Positions 1-6,374 of a stretch of DNA of 6,425 nucleotides are shown here, in pieces (the stretch's first letter is position 1; each line of letters begins with the position of its first letter). The DNA comes from an uncultured Verrucomicrobiae bacterium (GTDB lineage: Bacteria; Verrucomicrobiota; Verrucomicrobiia; Verrucomicrobiales; Akkermansiaceae), in NCBI GenBank assembly GCA_937957985.1, contig CALGOH010000315.1, positions 1 through 6,425 of the forward strand, in the 5' to 3' direction. The notes below the pieces were generated by a model that saw only the letters and a list, made by a program, of their open reading frames with translations, ran no database searches and was not told where the DNA came from. The position numbers were made by a program, and so were the translations under genes.

Positions 1-3000
1 GATTCCGGTCGACGGGCTTGTCGGTGTGTTGGGGGGGTCGTGGGTGACCGATGCGGCGGGAGTGGCGTCGGAGTAGTCGGTGGTGGTGAGGCGTCCGCCG
101 TCGTCGTAGCCGTAGGTGGTGACGACGCCGCGGGCCCAGGTGCGGGTGGCGAGGCGGCCGGCGGCGGTGTAACCATAATCCGTGCCCTCGCCGTCGGCGT
201 ATTCTTTCCGGGTCATGAAGCCGCGGTCGGGGCTGTAGGCCCAGGTGGTGGTGGCCGTCTCCGTGCCGTAGGTGGTCATCGTCTTGCGGCGGTCGGCGTG
301 GTCGTAGGTGTAGGTTACGCGGTAGGTCTGGTCGCCGGTGGTTTCCAGGACGGTGCTGTCGGGGTTGTAGATGGTGGTGGTGACGTTGTCGCTGGTGCCG
401 CCGGCGATGGCGGTGTCCGGCGCATCGACCTCGGTGCGGCGGCCGCGGACGTCATAGGTGAATGCGGTGGTGCGGTTGCCGGAATCGGTGGCAGGGGCGA
501 CGACTTCGGCGGTGGCGGAGAGATAGTCGGGGGTGGTGGTGCCGGTGCGCGAGTCGGTACGGTGTGTGACGCGATTGACCGGGTCGTAACCGCTGAGGGC
601 CGCTCCGCCAGCGGTGCGCATGGCCACCGAGCTGATCGTTGTGCCATTCGTGGCCTTCCGTGCGACCGTATCGAGCAGCCCGTCGACGTAGGTGGAGAGG
701 GTGGATGTTCCATCCGGATTGAGAACCTCCACCGTCCAGTCACCGTCGTTCGCCGCGCCCAGATCGATCGTCGTCGTGGTCGGTTCCTGGATGCCAACCG
801 AGGTGACAGTGGTGGAGAGTCCATCAGGAGTCCGCTTGACGATCGAGATGATCTTGCCTCCCGTGCCACCATCGATGCCGCCAGGCGGCGTGTAGGGCTG
901 GTCGGTGGTCCGCCAGACCCTCGTATCGGTAACCCATGCCGGGTTGCCGCTCCCGTCTTCGCCTCCGTTGGTCTCGGTGAAGGTGATGTTGTCGGTGCCG
1001 AAGTCGATGCCGTCGTCAACCGACTTGTCCAGATCGACGGCGGTGAGAACCCGCTCTCCGCGGGCATTGTAGGCGTAGCGGGTGACGACCCCGTCCGGAT
1101 CGGTGGATCTCTCAAGCTGGCCCCTGGAGTTGTAAACCATTGTCGCGAAGGCCCCATCGGCGTAATCGACGCGCACCGTTCGTCCGGCCCAGTCGGTGGT
1201 GGTGGTCTCGGTCTCCCGGGGCGCGCCGCCGTCGAGGTATGACCGCGCGGTGGTCTCTCCCACCGCGGAGACCGAATAAGTGTATGACATCTCCGGCGAG
1301 AGGTCACCCGTGGAGGTGGCGATCCGGCCATCCAGATGGTACGTTGTGGTCTGCTCGAAATTGTCCGGAGTCCGCACCACGACGCTCTTAGAAAGGCCCG
1401 CCGCCGGCTGATAGGTCGTGGTCGTCGTCGTGGTCACGAGACTGCCCGCGACACCGGAGGTCGGATCGGGCGAGGCGGATGTCCGCTGGACGCCCGCCAC
1501 ATCGCTTGTCGTCCGCCCGATCCGGTTGTCGGGATTGTCAGCCAAGCTTGGATTCAGCGAAGTGGTCGGCGACTCGGCGTAGCGATGGGTCTCGATGGAG
1601 AGTCCGTTGCGGATGGTCTCGATGGTCACCCCCAGCCGGTTGGTCTTGGTCCGGCGGCGCAGGCCGTCATAGGCGTAGAAGGTCTTGATGCCGTACATGT
1701 CCGTCTCGGAGGCGATGCCACAGCACGAGTAACTTGTTACGGTCGACCAGGAGGGACCGGACGCGGCCACGGTTTCTCCGAGGACGACCGCGCTGTCGGG
1801 ATGCCAGGCGGAGACGGTTGGGCGGCCAAGGTTGTCGATGGCGGTGACGGCCATCACGTCGAGCAGGACACCAAGCTCGCCAGCTCCGGTTGGACCGGGG
1901 TCGATGGACTCCTTCATGCTCAGAATCACCGTGCCCCACGAGTTGCGCACCGTGGTGGTGCGGTAGCCGCGCGCGACATCCGGTCCGCCGCCGAAAACCC
2001 CTCCCTCGTCCATGACCACCTTGTAGCCATCCGAGTTCGATTCGCGTGTGTAGGTGTAGATGGCCCGGGTGTTGTCCGTGTTCTTCACCACGAGGGGCAT
2101 GCCGCCGAAGTCTTCGCCGAAGGGCTTGTGCGTGATCTCCGTGATCAGGGAGGCACCTGCCGACGTGAATTCCGAATAGGTTTTGGTGGTTTCGGTGAAC
2201 TCGGAAACCCGCTTCGACACGGTCGTGCCGCCGACCTTGGACTCCACGGTGAGCGTGCCCTGCCCGGGATTCCATACCGAGGTTCTGACGCGGCCCGCCG
2301 GATTGCCGGCATACGGGGTCGCCACGGTGTGGCTGTGGAGGCTGTAGGTATGGAATTCCTCGTAGCCATCATGGCGGATGTGGTGCTTGAGACGACCAAG
2401 TCCATTGGTCGCGCCTGCCAGTCCGGTGATCGCGCCGGGCTGGTAGTATTCCCAGGTCGAGGTCAATGCGTCGCCGCCGGGTCCGGGCTCGATGATCCGC
2501 TTGGTCTTCACCCAGCCGAAAGGTTGGTTCTCCCATGTGGTCTCGACATCGGAAACGGGGAACCATGCGTCCTCTGCTGTGGCCCGCTCCTCGATGGTCT
2601 GGCGGTGGACCCGCAGACCCTGCGCTCCATCGGTTCTGACGAGGGTGTCCCGGCGGAGCGGCCGGAAGACGGGATCGATCAAGGGGTTCCCCGGCGTATC
2701 GGTCTCCCCGGGCCCGACGAAGAAGCCCTCCTGCAGAACGAAGGTGTCGGATCCGGTTTTTGACTGCTCGAACCGGGTGATGGTGTTTTCGAAGGCGGTA
2801 TCCATTCTCAAGTAATCGGTACCGCTTTCTGTCACCAAGGCGATCTTCGTGCTTCGAAAGGCCTGTCCGGTCGAGTCCTTGTGAACGATCCGGATCGCAT
2901 CCTCGTTGGCGACGTCGGAGACTTCGATCGTGGCGACTCCGGTATCGATTTCAGTGATCAAGCCGTTGCCGTCGCGGGTGACGGTGAACTCGGAAGGAAC

Positions 3001-3723
3001 ATTGGCAAAGAGTCCTGCGCGACCCGGGAACTCGAAATTGGCTTCGCCAAATCCGGGAGCGCGGAACACCAGGGAGCCTGAAGACGTGCCTCCGTTGGCG
3101 GGTGTCTTCGGAATTGCCGCCCTCATGACGCCGCCCTCCTGGGAAGCCGTCGGTGTCGCGGTGATCTCGCAGTTCCCGTCATCCGAGCCGCACGACGAGC
3201 ACCCGGTCAGCTCGAAGCGTTTGACGCAGCCATTGTAGGTTTCGGTGATGGCGCTGCCCGATGATCCGGAGACTCCGCCGGTGCAGACGACCTTGACTTC
3301 CCATTCGTTGCCGAACTTCTCGACCATGGTCGCTGGAATCGCGGCGACACCGCCCTCGGGACCCAATTGAATGACCTCGCCCGGTTCACCAACCGGATAG
3401 ACGAGAACCGCGGTCACTTCCACGTCTTCGCATTCGGGAGCTTCGTTGATCGCAACTTCAACCGTAACCTCGAGGTTGCCGGTCCTGGACTTCGGAGCCG
3501 GTGGTGGCTGGGTCACTTCCTCACCTCCGAGCAGGGTGCCATTGACGATGATCGTGATGCAGTTGCAACAAGGACCGGGAGGTGGATTGAGAACCTGATC
3601 GTCCCCCACCGGGTCTTCGGTTTGCGAGCCGGCGAACTGCAGGCATGCAATGCCTGCCATGGTGGCTGCGAGAAAGCGGCGGATTCCGAATGAGGAACGA
3701 CGTCGGAGGATGGCGGTTTTCAT
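1..3723 (-). CDS. Secreted RHS/YD-repeat protein, C-terminal end outside window
   Basis: This minus-strand frame runs without a stop from ATG at 3723 to the window edge, giving 1241 codons; the stop and the true C terminus are missing. Residues 1 to about 33 look like a Sec signal peptide. Residues 52-185 are cysteine-rich, residues about 190-660 are a long beta-rich region of unassigned fold, and residues about 680-1219 carry YD motifs, for example YAYDGLRR (684-691), YAYNARGE (883-890), FTYDVRGRR (1088-1096), YTYDHADRR (1138-1146) and YGYDDGGR (1204-1211). In known RHS proteins such repeats form a shell that encloses a C-terminal toxin or mediates surface contacts; which applies here cannot be seen. 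The start at 3723 is chosen because it gives an Arg-rich n-region before the hydrophobic stretch; the next Met (residue 22) would destroy the signal peptide. No clear Shine-Dalgarno precedes it. It lies 65 bp behind the PA14/TSP3 gene on the same strand, probably co-transcribed. The last ~14 codons lose the repeat pattern (see findings). Confidence 0.9.
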   Translation of the reverse strand, partial: MKTAILRRRSSFGIRRFLAATMAGIACLQFAGSQTEDPVGDDQVLNPPPGPCCNCITIIVNGTLLGGEEVTQPPPAPKSRTGNLEVTVEVAINEAPECEDVEVTAVLVYPVGEPGEVIQLGPEGGVAAIPATMVEKFGNEWEVKVVCTGGVSGSSGSAITETYNGCVKRFELTGCSSCGSDDGNCEITATPTASQEGGVMRAAIPKTPANGGTSSGSLVFRAPGFGEANFEFPGRAGLFANVPSEFTVTRDGNGLITEIDTGVATIEVSDVANEDAIRIVHKDSTGQAFRSTKIALVTESGTDYLRMDTAFENTITRFEQSKTGSDTFVLQEGFFVGPGETDTPGNPLIDPVFRPLRRDTLVRTDGAQGLRVHRQTIEERATAEDAWFPVSDVETTWENQPFGWVKTKRIIEPGPGGDALTSTWEYYQPGAITGLAGATNGLGRLKHHIRHDGYEEFHTYSLHSHTVATPYAGNPAGRVRTSVWNPGQGTLTVESKVGGTTVSKRVSEFTETTKTYSEFTSAGASLITEITHKPFGEDFGGMPLVVKNTDNTRAIYTYTRESNSDGYKVVMDEGGVFGGGPDVARGYRTTTVRNSWGTVILSMKESIDPGPTGAGELGVLLDVMAVTAIDNLGRPTVSAWHPDSAVVLGETVAASGPSWSTVTSYSCCGIASETDMYGIKTFYAYDGLRRRTKTNRLGVTIETIRNGLSIETHRYAESPTTSLNPSLADNPDNRIGRTTSDVAGVQRTSASPDPTSGVAGSLVTTTTTTTYQPAAGLSKSVVVRTPDNFEQTTTYHLDGRIATSTGDLSPEMSYTYSVSAVGETTARSYLDGGAPRETETTTTDWAGRTVRVDYADGAFATMVYNSRGQLERSTDPDGVVTRYAYNARGERVLTAVDLDKSVDDGIDFGTDNITFTETNGGEDGSGNPAWVTDTRVWRTTDQPYTPPGGIDGGTGGKIISIVKRTPDGLSTTVTSVGIQEPTTTTIDLGAANDGDWTVEVLNPDGTSTLSTYVDGLLDTVARKATNGTTISSVAMRTAGGAALSGYDPVNRVTHRTDSRTGTTTPDYLSATAEVVAPATDSGNRTTAFTYDVRGRRTEVDAPDTAIAGGTSDNVTTTIYNPDSTVLETTGDQTYRVTYTYDHADRRKTMTTYGTETATTTWAYSPDRGFMTRKEYADGEGTDYGYTAAGRLATRTWARGVVTTYGYDDGGRLTTTDYSDATPAASVTHDPPNTPTSPSTGI
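67..1680 (-). repeat. YD (RHS) repeat region, protein level
   Basis: Degenerate repeats of the form Y-x-Y-[DN]-x-x-G-R are scattered over residues 682-1219. They are most regular in the last 130 residues, where four follow one another: FTYDVRGRR (1088), YTYDHADRR (1138), YGYTAAGR (1183) and YGYDDGGR (1204). The middle part (about 900-1080) is interrupted by an acidic, Gly-rich insert and Thr-rich strands. The repeats are diverged in DNA and recognisable mainly in protein. Confidence 0.85.
3169..3570 (-). other. Cysteine-rich N-terminal region of the RHS protein
   Basis: Residues 52-185 hold nine cysteines: C52, C53 and C55 in PCCNC, then C98, C147, C166, C175 and C178 in CSSC, and C185. The remaining sequence is beta-rich (for example NLEVTVEVAI and WEVKVVCTGG). 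In an exported protein these cysteines most plausibly form disulfides; a metal site is the alternative. I do not recognise a named domain. Confidence 0.6.
3625..3723 (-). other. Signal peptide of the RHS protein
   Basis: Residues 1-33 have a basic n-region with R7, R8, R9, R15 and R16, then a hydrophobic core FLAATMAGIACLQFAG (17-32), then a polar, acidic mature start (SQTEDPVGDD). Cleavage near residues 31-34 is an estimate by eye. A lipoprotein signal is less likely, because the residue three before C27 is Gly, not the usual Leu/Val/Ile. The Arg pairs do not fit the Tat consensus (RRxFLK) well. Confidence 0.75.
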
Positions 3724-3788
3724 GGGAGAGACTGGCAGTGGAGAAGTTGGGTCGAGGGAGTGGCAAAATCGGTGGTCTGGCGCATGGA
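3724..3788 (-). other. Short intergenic gap between the two genes
   Basis: These 65 bp separate the TGA of the PA14/TSP3 gene from the ATG of the RHS gene. I see no hairpin followed by a T-run that would act as a terminator, no convincing -35/-10 pair and no GGAG-type ribosome binding site. The short distance and shared direction favour one transcript. A 21-codon frame starting at ATG 3785 overlaps the RHS start (see findings). Confidence 0.6.
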
Positions 3789-6311
3789 TCAGGGTTCGAC
3801 GAAGGTTTGAATCTTGTGGCAGACGGTCGGACTGCCCGAACCGGCCCATTCGTAGAAGACCTGGGCGATGCCGTTGGCGTCGAAGTCCTCCGCCCGCAGT
3901 TCGAGGACGGTCGAACCGTTGGTGAAGAGCGTGCCCTGGTTCTTGGCCGTAATGCGGATGACAACGCCGGGAGGCAGGTTGATGGCGACCACCGTGCTTC
4001 GCATCAGCCAGGTGCCGTCCTCATAACGGTGGAAGATCTCCGCATCGCGGGTCTCATCGACCTGGGCCACATCGAAAGCATGCACCGGTCCGCGGGCGAG
4101 GATGGCGGAGGGGGCGCCGTCGACATCACCCGGAAGGCGGGCGATGACGTGGAGGTTCTCGGCGGCTTCGGTGCGGACCTTGAAGCTGCGGGGGCTGTTG
4201 CCCGTTTCGTTGAAAATGAGGGCTTCGTCGGCTTCGACGAGTGCGGCGGCACCGAGCGTGGTGGGGGTCCATTCGCGGGTGAAGGTGGATTTCACCAGAT
4301 GCGAATCGCCGAAGTCAGCCTCGTGAACTTCGAGGGTGACGGTGGCCGTCTGACTGTCGTGGGTCGCCACCAGCGTGAAAGAGCCGGCCGTGGCGAAGCT
4401 CGAAACGAATGGCTGCCCGGAGGTGTGGGTGGTGTTCTGGTTCTCGTCTTCGAGCAGGGTGCCGTCGAGGGTGACGGTGAAGGCACCTCCATCGGCGGAC
4501 GCGCCGCTCCAGGCATCAAAGAGCAGCGAGTCACCCGCCCGGATGTGGAGTGTGTCGCCGGTGAAGCCCTCGAAAAGGTTGGTGGCGCTCCAGGTGATGT
4601 CGTGGCTTTCGGTGACCACTCCGCCCAGGAAGCTCGCTTCAAGGGTGACGTCGCCGTCTGTAGAGAGCGGCACGTCGGCGAAGAGGGAGTCGTTGATGGA
4701 GGCGGTGACCGGGACGTTGTCGGGGGTCTGGGCTCCGGGCATCAGTACGTTCAGCGCGGTGCTGGAGACCTGCCGGGTGATGCCTTCGATGGAGAGCGGC
4801 GAGGTCCGGCTGCTGGAGGGGATCCGGGTGAGAGCGTTGGCGGGGGCTTCGGTGGCCTCGATCCAGTCGGGGACGCCATCGAGATCAAGGTCGGTGCCGC
4901 CGAGACGGCTGACGACCACCGAGTCGATGCGCACGCGGCGATCCGTTTGGAAGTTGTCGTGGAGGATGGTCAGCGTGTGGGTGCCTGCGGAGAGCCATGG
5001 GGTGATGGCTCGCATTTCCTCGGCATCCTCGTAGCGGGCCATCAGGGTTTCCCGGGCGAAGGGCGGGTCGTCGTCGAGCGAGAGCACCAGTGGCAGCGGC
5101 TGGGTGATCCAGCTGGACGGCGTGATCAGGGCGGCGGAAACCACCACCTCATGCACTCCCGCCTCGGTGACCGTGAAGCTGTAGGTGATTTCACCCCGGC
5201 GCTCGGCGGCGGTGATGGTGCCATCGTCATTGATGATCCATGAGCCGGTGGCGGCGGTGTATTGCTCCAGCGGCGGCAGGGTGATGGCGACGGGATTGAG
5301 GCTGTTGGAAACGGTCGGGTCGCTGCCGTAGAGATTCAGTTCGTCGAAATCGGAGAGTCCGTCGCCGTCGGTGTCGGCGGAATTCGGGTCGGTGCCGGCC
5401 TGGTATTCCTCGAGGTTCCCGAGCCCGTCGTCGTCGGCATCGCCGTATTCGCCGTCGCCGGCATTGGTCAGGCCGTTGTCGGCGGGATCGAGGTTGTTGG
5501 CGCTTTCCCAGGCGTCGGGGAGGTTGTCATCGTCGGCATCCGCCGGATCGGGCGAGAGGGCGAGGAAGGCGGTGGAGGGCATGATGACCCGCGCCTGCCC
5601 GGGCACCTGCCAGGCGATCGAGACGTGGTCGGTTCCGCCCTGCGACTGCTTTTGCAGTACTTCGATGTAGTAGGTCTGGCCCTGGACGAGATCGACGGCA
5701 CGGCTGCGCTGGAAGGAACGGTAGTCGAAGTCGTGGAGCGGGGTGACGTGGCCGCTGGTCGCGAGCAGTTGCTTGCCGAAGCGGTTGGTCAGCGGCTGGG
5801 AGGTGTCGGGGTCTTCCACGGAGCCATCGGACAGCCATAACTCGGAGTCCCCGCTGCTGCTGATCCAGAAGCGGTAGGTGCCGGTCTCCGGTGCGATGAC
5901 GGAGCCGCGGAAGCGCGCGCCGAAGTTCTGGAGGCCCAGCGATTGGTCGATGTTGGGGACCAGTCGGGTTTCATTCGGATGGTCCAGCACCCGGTCGCGG
6001 TTGCCGGTATGGGTCATGCTGAAGACGCCCTCGCTGCCGTTGCCGCTGAGGCCGGTCCAGAGCGAGCGGGTGAGGACATCGGCGAGTGCGTCGGCGACCA
6101 GCGGATGGGAGCCGAGCAAATGCTCGTCGTAGTTGGCGATCCCGTCGTTGTCGGGATCGCCGTGCTCGAGCGGCGCTCCGGGAAGCATCGAGGTGGAGAG
6201 ACCGGTGCTCAGTTCCCACGCGTCGGGGAGATAGTTGTCGTTGGTGTCGGCGGGATCGCTGGCGATGGTCTGCAGGCAGTTGCCCGGGATCACCTCGAAG
6301 TCCTTGATCAT
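3789..6311 (-). CDS. PA14 and TSP3-like repeat multi-domain protein, probably 5'-truncated
   Basis: The frame encodes 840 residues from ATG 6311 to TGA 3789-3791. Domains in order: TSP3-like calcium loops (about 19-70), PA14-like domain (about 84-250), a longer TSP3-like stretch (255-333), a CBM6/35-like beta domain (about 342-468), one more Asp-rich loop (TDLDLDGVPDW, 473-483), Ig-like beta domains (about 532-668) and an unassigned C-terminal region (669-840). PA14 domains usually bind glycans, and TSP3 loops bind calcium as rigid spacers, so the family is extracellular or cell-surface. The ATG used here is unlikely to be the original start: no signal peptide follows, and the frame continues upstream as domain-like sequence to about 6374, with an in-frame TAA at 6396-6398. 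The gene therefore appears to have lost its N terminus. It may still be translated from MIKDF, but the product would lack an export signal. A companion role with the RHS protein downstream is inferred from adjacency only. Confidence 0.85.
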   Translation of the reverse strand: MIKDFEVIPGNCLQTIASDPADTNDNYLPDAWELSTGLSTSMLPGAPLEHGDPDNDGIANYDEHLLGSHPLVADALADVLTRSLWTGLSGNGSEGVFSMTHTGNRDRVLDHPNETRLVPNIDQSLGLQNFGARFRGSVIAPETGTYRFWISSSGDSELWLSDGSVEDPDTSQPLTNRFGKQLLATSGHVTPLHDFDYRSFQRSRAVDLVQGQTYYIEVLQKQSQGGTDHVSIAWQVPGQARVIMPSTAFLALSPDPADADDDNLPDAWESANNLDPADNGLTNAGDGEYGDADDDGLGNLEEYQAGTDPNSADTDGDGLSDFDELNLYGSDPTVSNSLNPVAITLPPLEQYTAATGSWIINDDGTITAAERRGEITYSFTVTEAGVHEVVVSAALITPSSWITQPLPLVLSLDDDPPFARETLMARYEDAEEMRAITPWLSAGTHTLTILHDNFQTDRRVRIDSVVVSRLGGTDLDLDGVPDWIEATEAPANALTRIPSSSRTSPLSIEGITRQVSSTALNVLMPGAQTPDNVPVTASINDSLFADVPLSTDGDVTLEASFLGGVVTESHDITWSATNLFEGFTGDTLHIRAGDSLLFDAWSGASADGGAFTVTLDGTLLEDENQNTTHTSGQPFVSSFATAGSFTLVATHDSQTATVTLEVHEADFGDSHLVKSTFTREWTPTTLGAAALVEADEALIFNETGNSPRSFKVRTEAAENLHVIARLPGDVDGAPSAILARGPVHAFDVAQVDETRDAEIFHRYEDGTWLMRSTVVAINLPPGVVIRITAKNQGTLFTNGSTVLELRAEDFDANGIAQVFYEWAGSGSPTVCHKIQTFVEP
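3792..4307 (-). other. Unassigned C-terminal region of the PA14/TSP3 protein
   Basis: Residues 669-840 begin at FGDSHLVKSTFTREW and end in CHKIQTFVEP. Visible strands include ALVEADEALIFNET, LHVIARLPGD, GTWLMRSTVVAINLPPGVVI and STVLELRAEDF. I do not recognise a family. There is no LPxTG motif and no C-terminal hydrophobic anchor; a Por- or PEP-CTERM-type sorting tail is not evident either. Confidence 0.5.
4308..4718 (-). other. Ig-like beta domains
   Basis: Residues about 532-668 are alternating beta strands and short turns: GDVTLEASFLGG, ESHDITWSATNLFEG, DTLHIRAGDSLLFDAW, GGAFTVTLDGTLLED and AGSFTLVATHDSQTATVTLE. The last strands (A-G-S-F-T-L-V-A-T ... A-T-V-T-L-E-V) look like a PKD/bacterial Ig-like fold, probably two modules. 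This is fold recognition by eye. Confidence 0.5.
4908..5288 (-). other. CBM6/35-like beta domain
   Basis: Residues about 342-468 contain WIINDDGTITAAERRGEITY, then YSFTVTEAGVHEVVVSAALI, and end with LSAGTHTLTILHDNF and RRVRIDSVVVSRL. An early 'Y-x-F-x-V-x-x-A-G' strand and a late 'L-x-x-G-x-H-T-L-T-I' plus 'I-D-x-V-V' pair resemble carbohydrate-binding beta-sandwich modules of the CBM6/35 type. The assignment is by pattern only; no ligand residues can be named. Confidence 0.5.
5313..5549 (-). repeat. TSP3-like calcium-binding repeat stretch
   Basis: Residues 255-333 contain successive Asp-rich loops: DADDDNLPDAWE, DADDDGLGNLEEYQAGTDP and DTDGDGLSDFDELNLYGSDP. The D-x-D-x-D-G-L-x-D pattern matches bacterial thrombospondin type 3 / calcium-loop repeats, which act as calcium-stabilised linkers between extracellular domains. 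Confidence 0.85.
5562..6062 (-). other. PA14-like domain
   Basis: Residues about 84-250 of the 840-residue protein. The signature strands are GARFRGSVIAPETGTYRFWI (131-150), followed by SSSGDSELWLSDG, then later QTYYIEVLQKQ (212-222), a Gly-rich turn, and HVSIAWQVPG (229-238). The order of a Tyr-Arg-Phe strand, an S-x-D-x-S-x-L-W-L strand, a Y-Y-I-E-V strand and a final V-x-I-x-W strand is typical of PA14 domains, which are carbohydrate-binding in adhesins, glycosidases and toxins. Confidence 0.8.
6102..6257 (-). repeat. First TSP3-like calcium-binding motif
   Basis: Residues 19-70 contain DPADTNDNYLPDAWEL followed by GDPDNDGIANYDEHLLGSHP, the same kind of Asp-rich loop as in the later stretch. 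It sits between the putative discoidin-type remnant and the PA14-like domain. The opening DPAD...LPDAWE is a near copy of residues 255-269. Confidence 0.8.
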
Positions 6312-6374
6312 GTTCGCGGCGCCGGGGCCGAATACCTGAAGTTCGGCGAGGGCGAGGATGCCGTTTCCGGCTAG
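6312..6374 (-). pseudogene. Remnant of the upstream coding region (discoidin-like domain end)
   Basis: In frame with the 840-residue protein and directly upstream of its ATG, these 21 codons read LAGNGILALAELQVFGPGAA and then Asn. The pattern G-x-G-x-L-x-L-A-E-L-Q-V-F-G is how many F5/8 type C (discoidin) domains end. It is followed directly by the TSP3-like loop, a common domain order. The likeness stops at the CTA codon at 6372-6374, so this appears to be the surviving tail of a longer gene. Confidence 0.5.

Noticed and set aside
40..1242. 400-residue plus-strand frame, Gly/Val-rich
   Set aside because: It is antisense to the RHS repeats; its GDGG/VVVG composition is what the reverse complement of Thr/Asp/Pro-rich GC-rich codons gives. 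No domain is recognisable.
315..1331. 338-residue minus-strand frame rich in Pro, Arg and Ser
   Set aside because: It lies in another frame of the same strand as the RHS gene; low-complexity P/R/S content with no motif, while the frame used here shows clear YD repeats.
1667..2275. 202-residue minus-strand frame rich in Arg and His
   Set aside because: Overlaps the RHS gene in a different frame; the R/H/G-rich composition is typical of an out-of-frame reading of GC-rich DNA.
1336..2763. 475-residue plus-strand frame
   Set aside because: Antisense to the middle of the RHS gene, with no recognisable domain; the minus-strand frame is continuous through it.
3625..3723. Lipoprotein or Tat signal at the RHS start
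   Set aside because: The residues before C27 (GIA) do not match the usual lipobox, and the Arg pairs lack the RRxFLK spacing; a Sec/SPI signal fits better.
3521..3964. 147-residue minus-strand frame spanning the intergenic gap
   Set aside because: It overlaps the end of one real gene and the start of the next in the third frame; S/P/R-rich with no motif.
3645..5243. 532-residue plus-strand frame
   Set aside because: Antisense to the PA14/TSP3 gene and the RHS start; Gly/Asp/Glu-rich shadow lacking domains, signal peptide or plausible start region.
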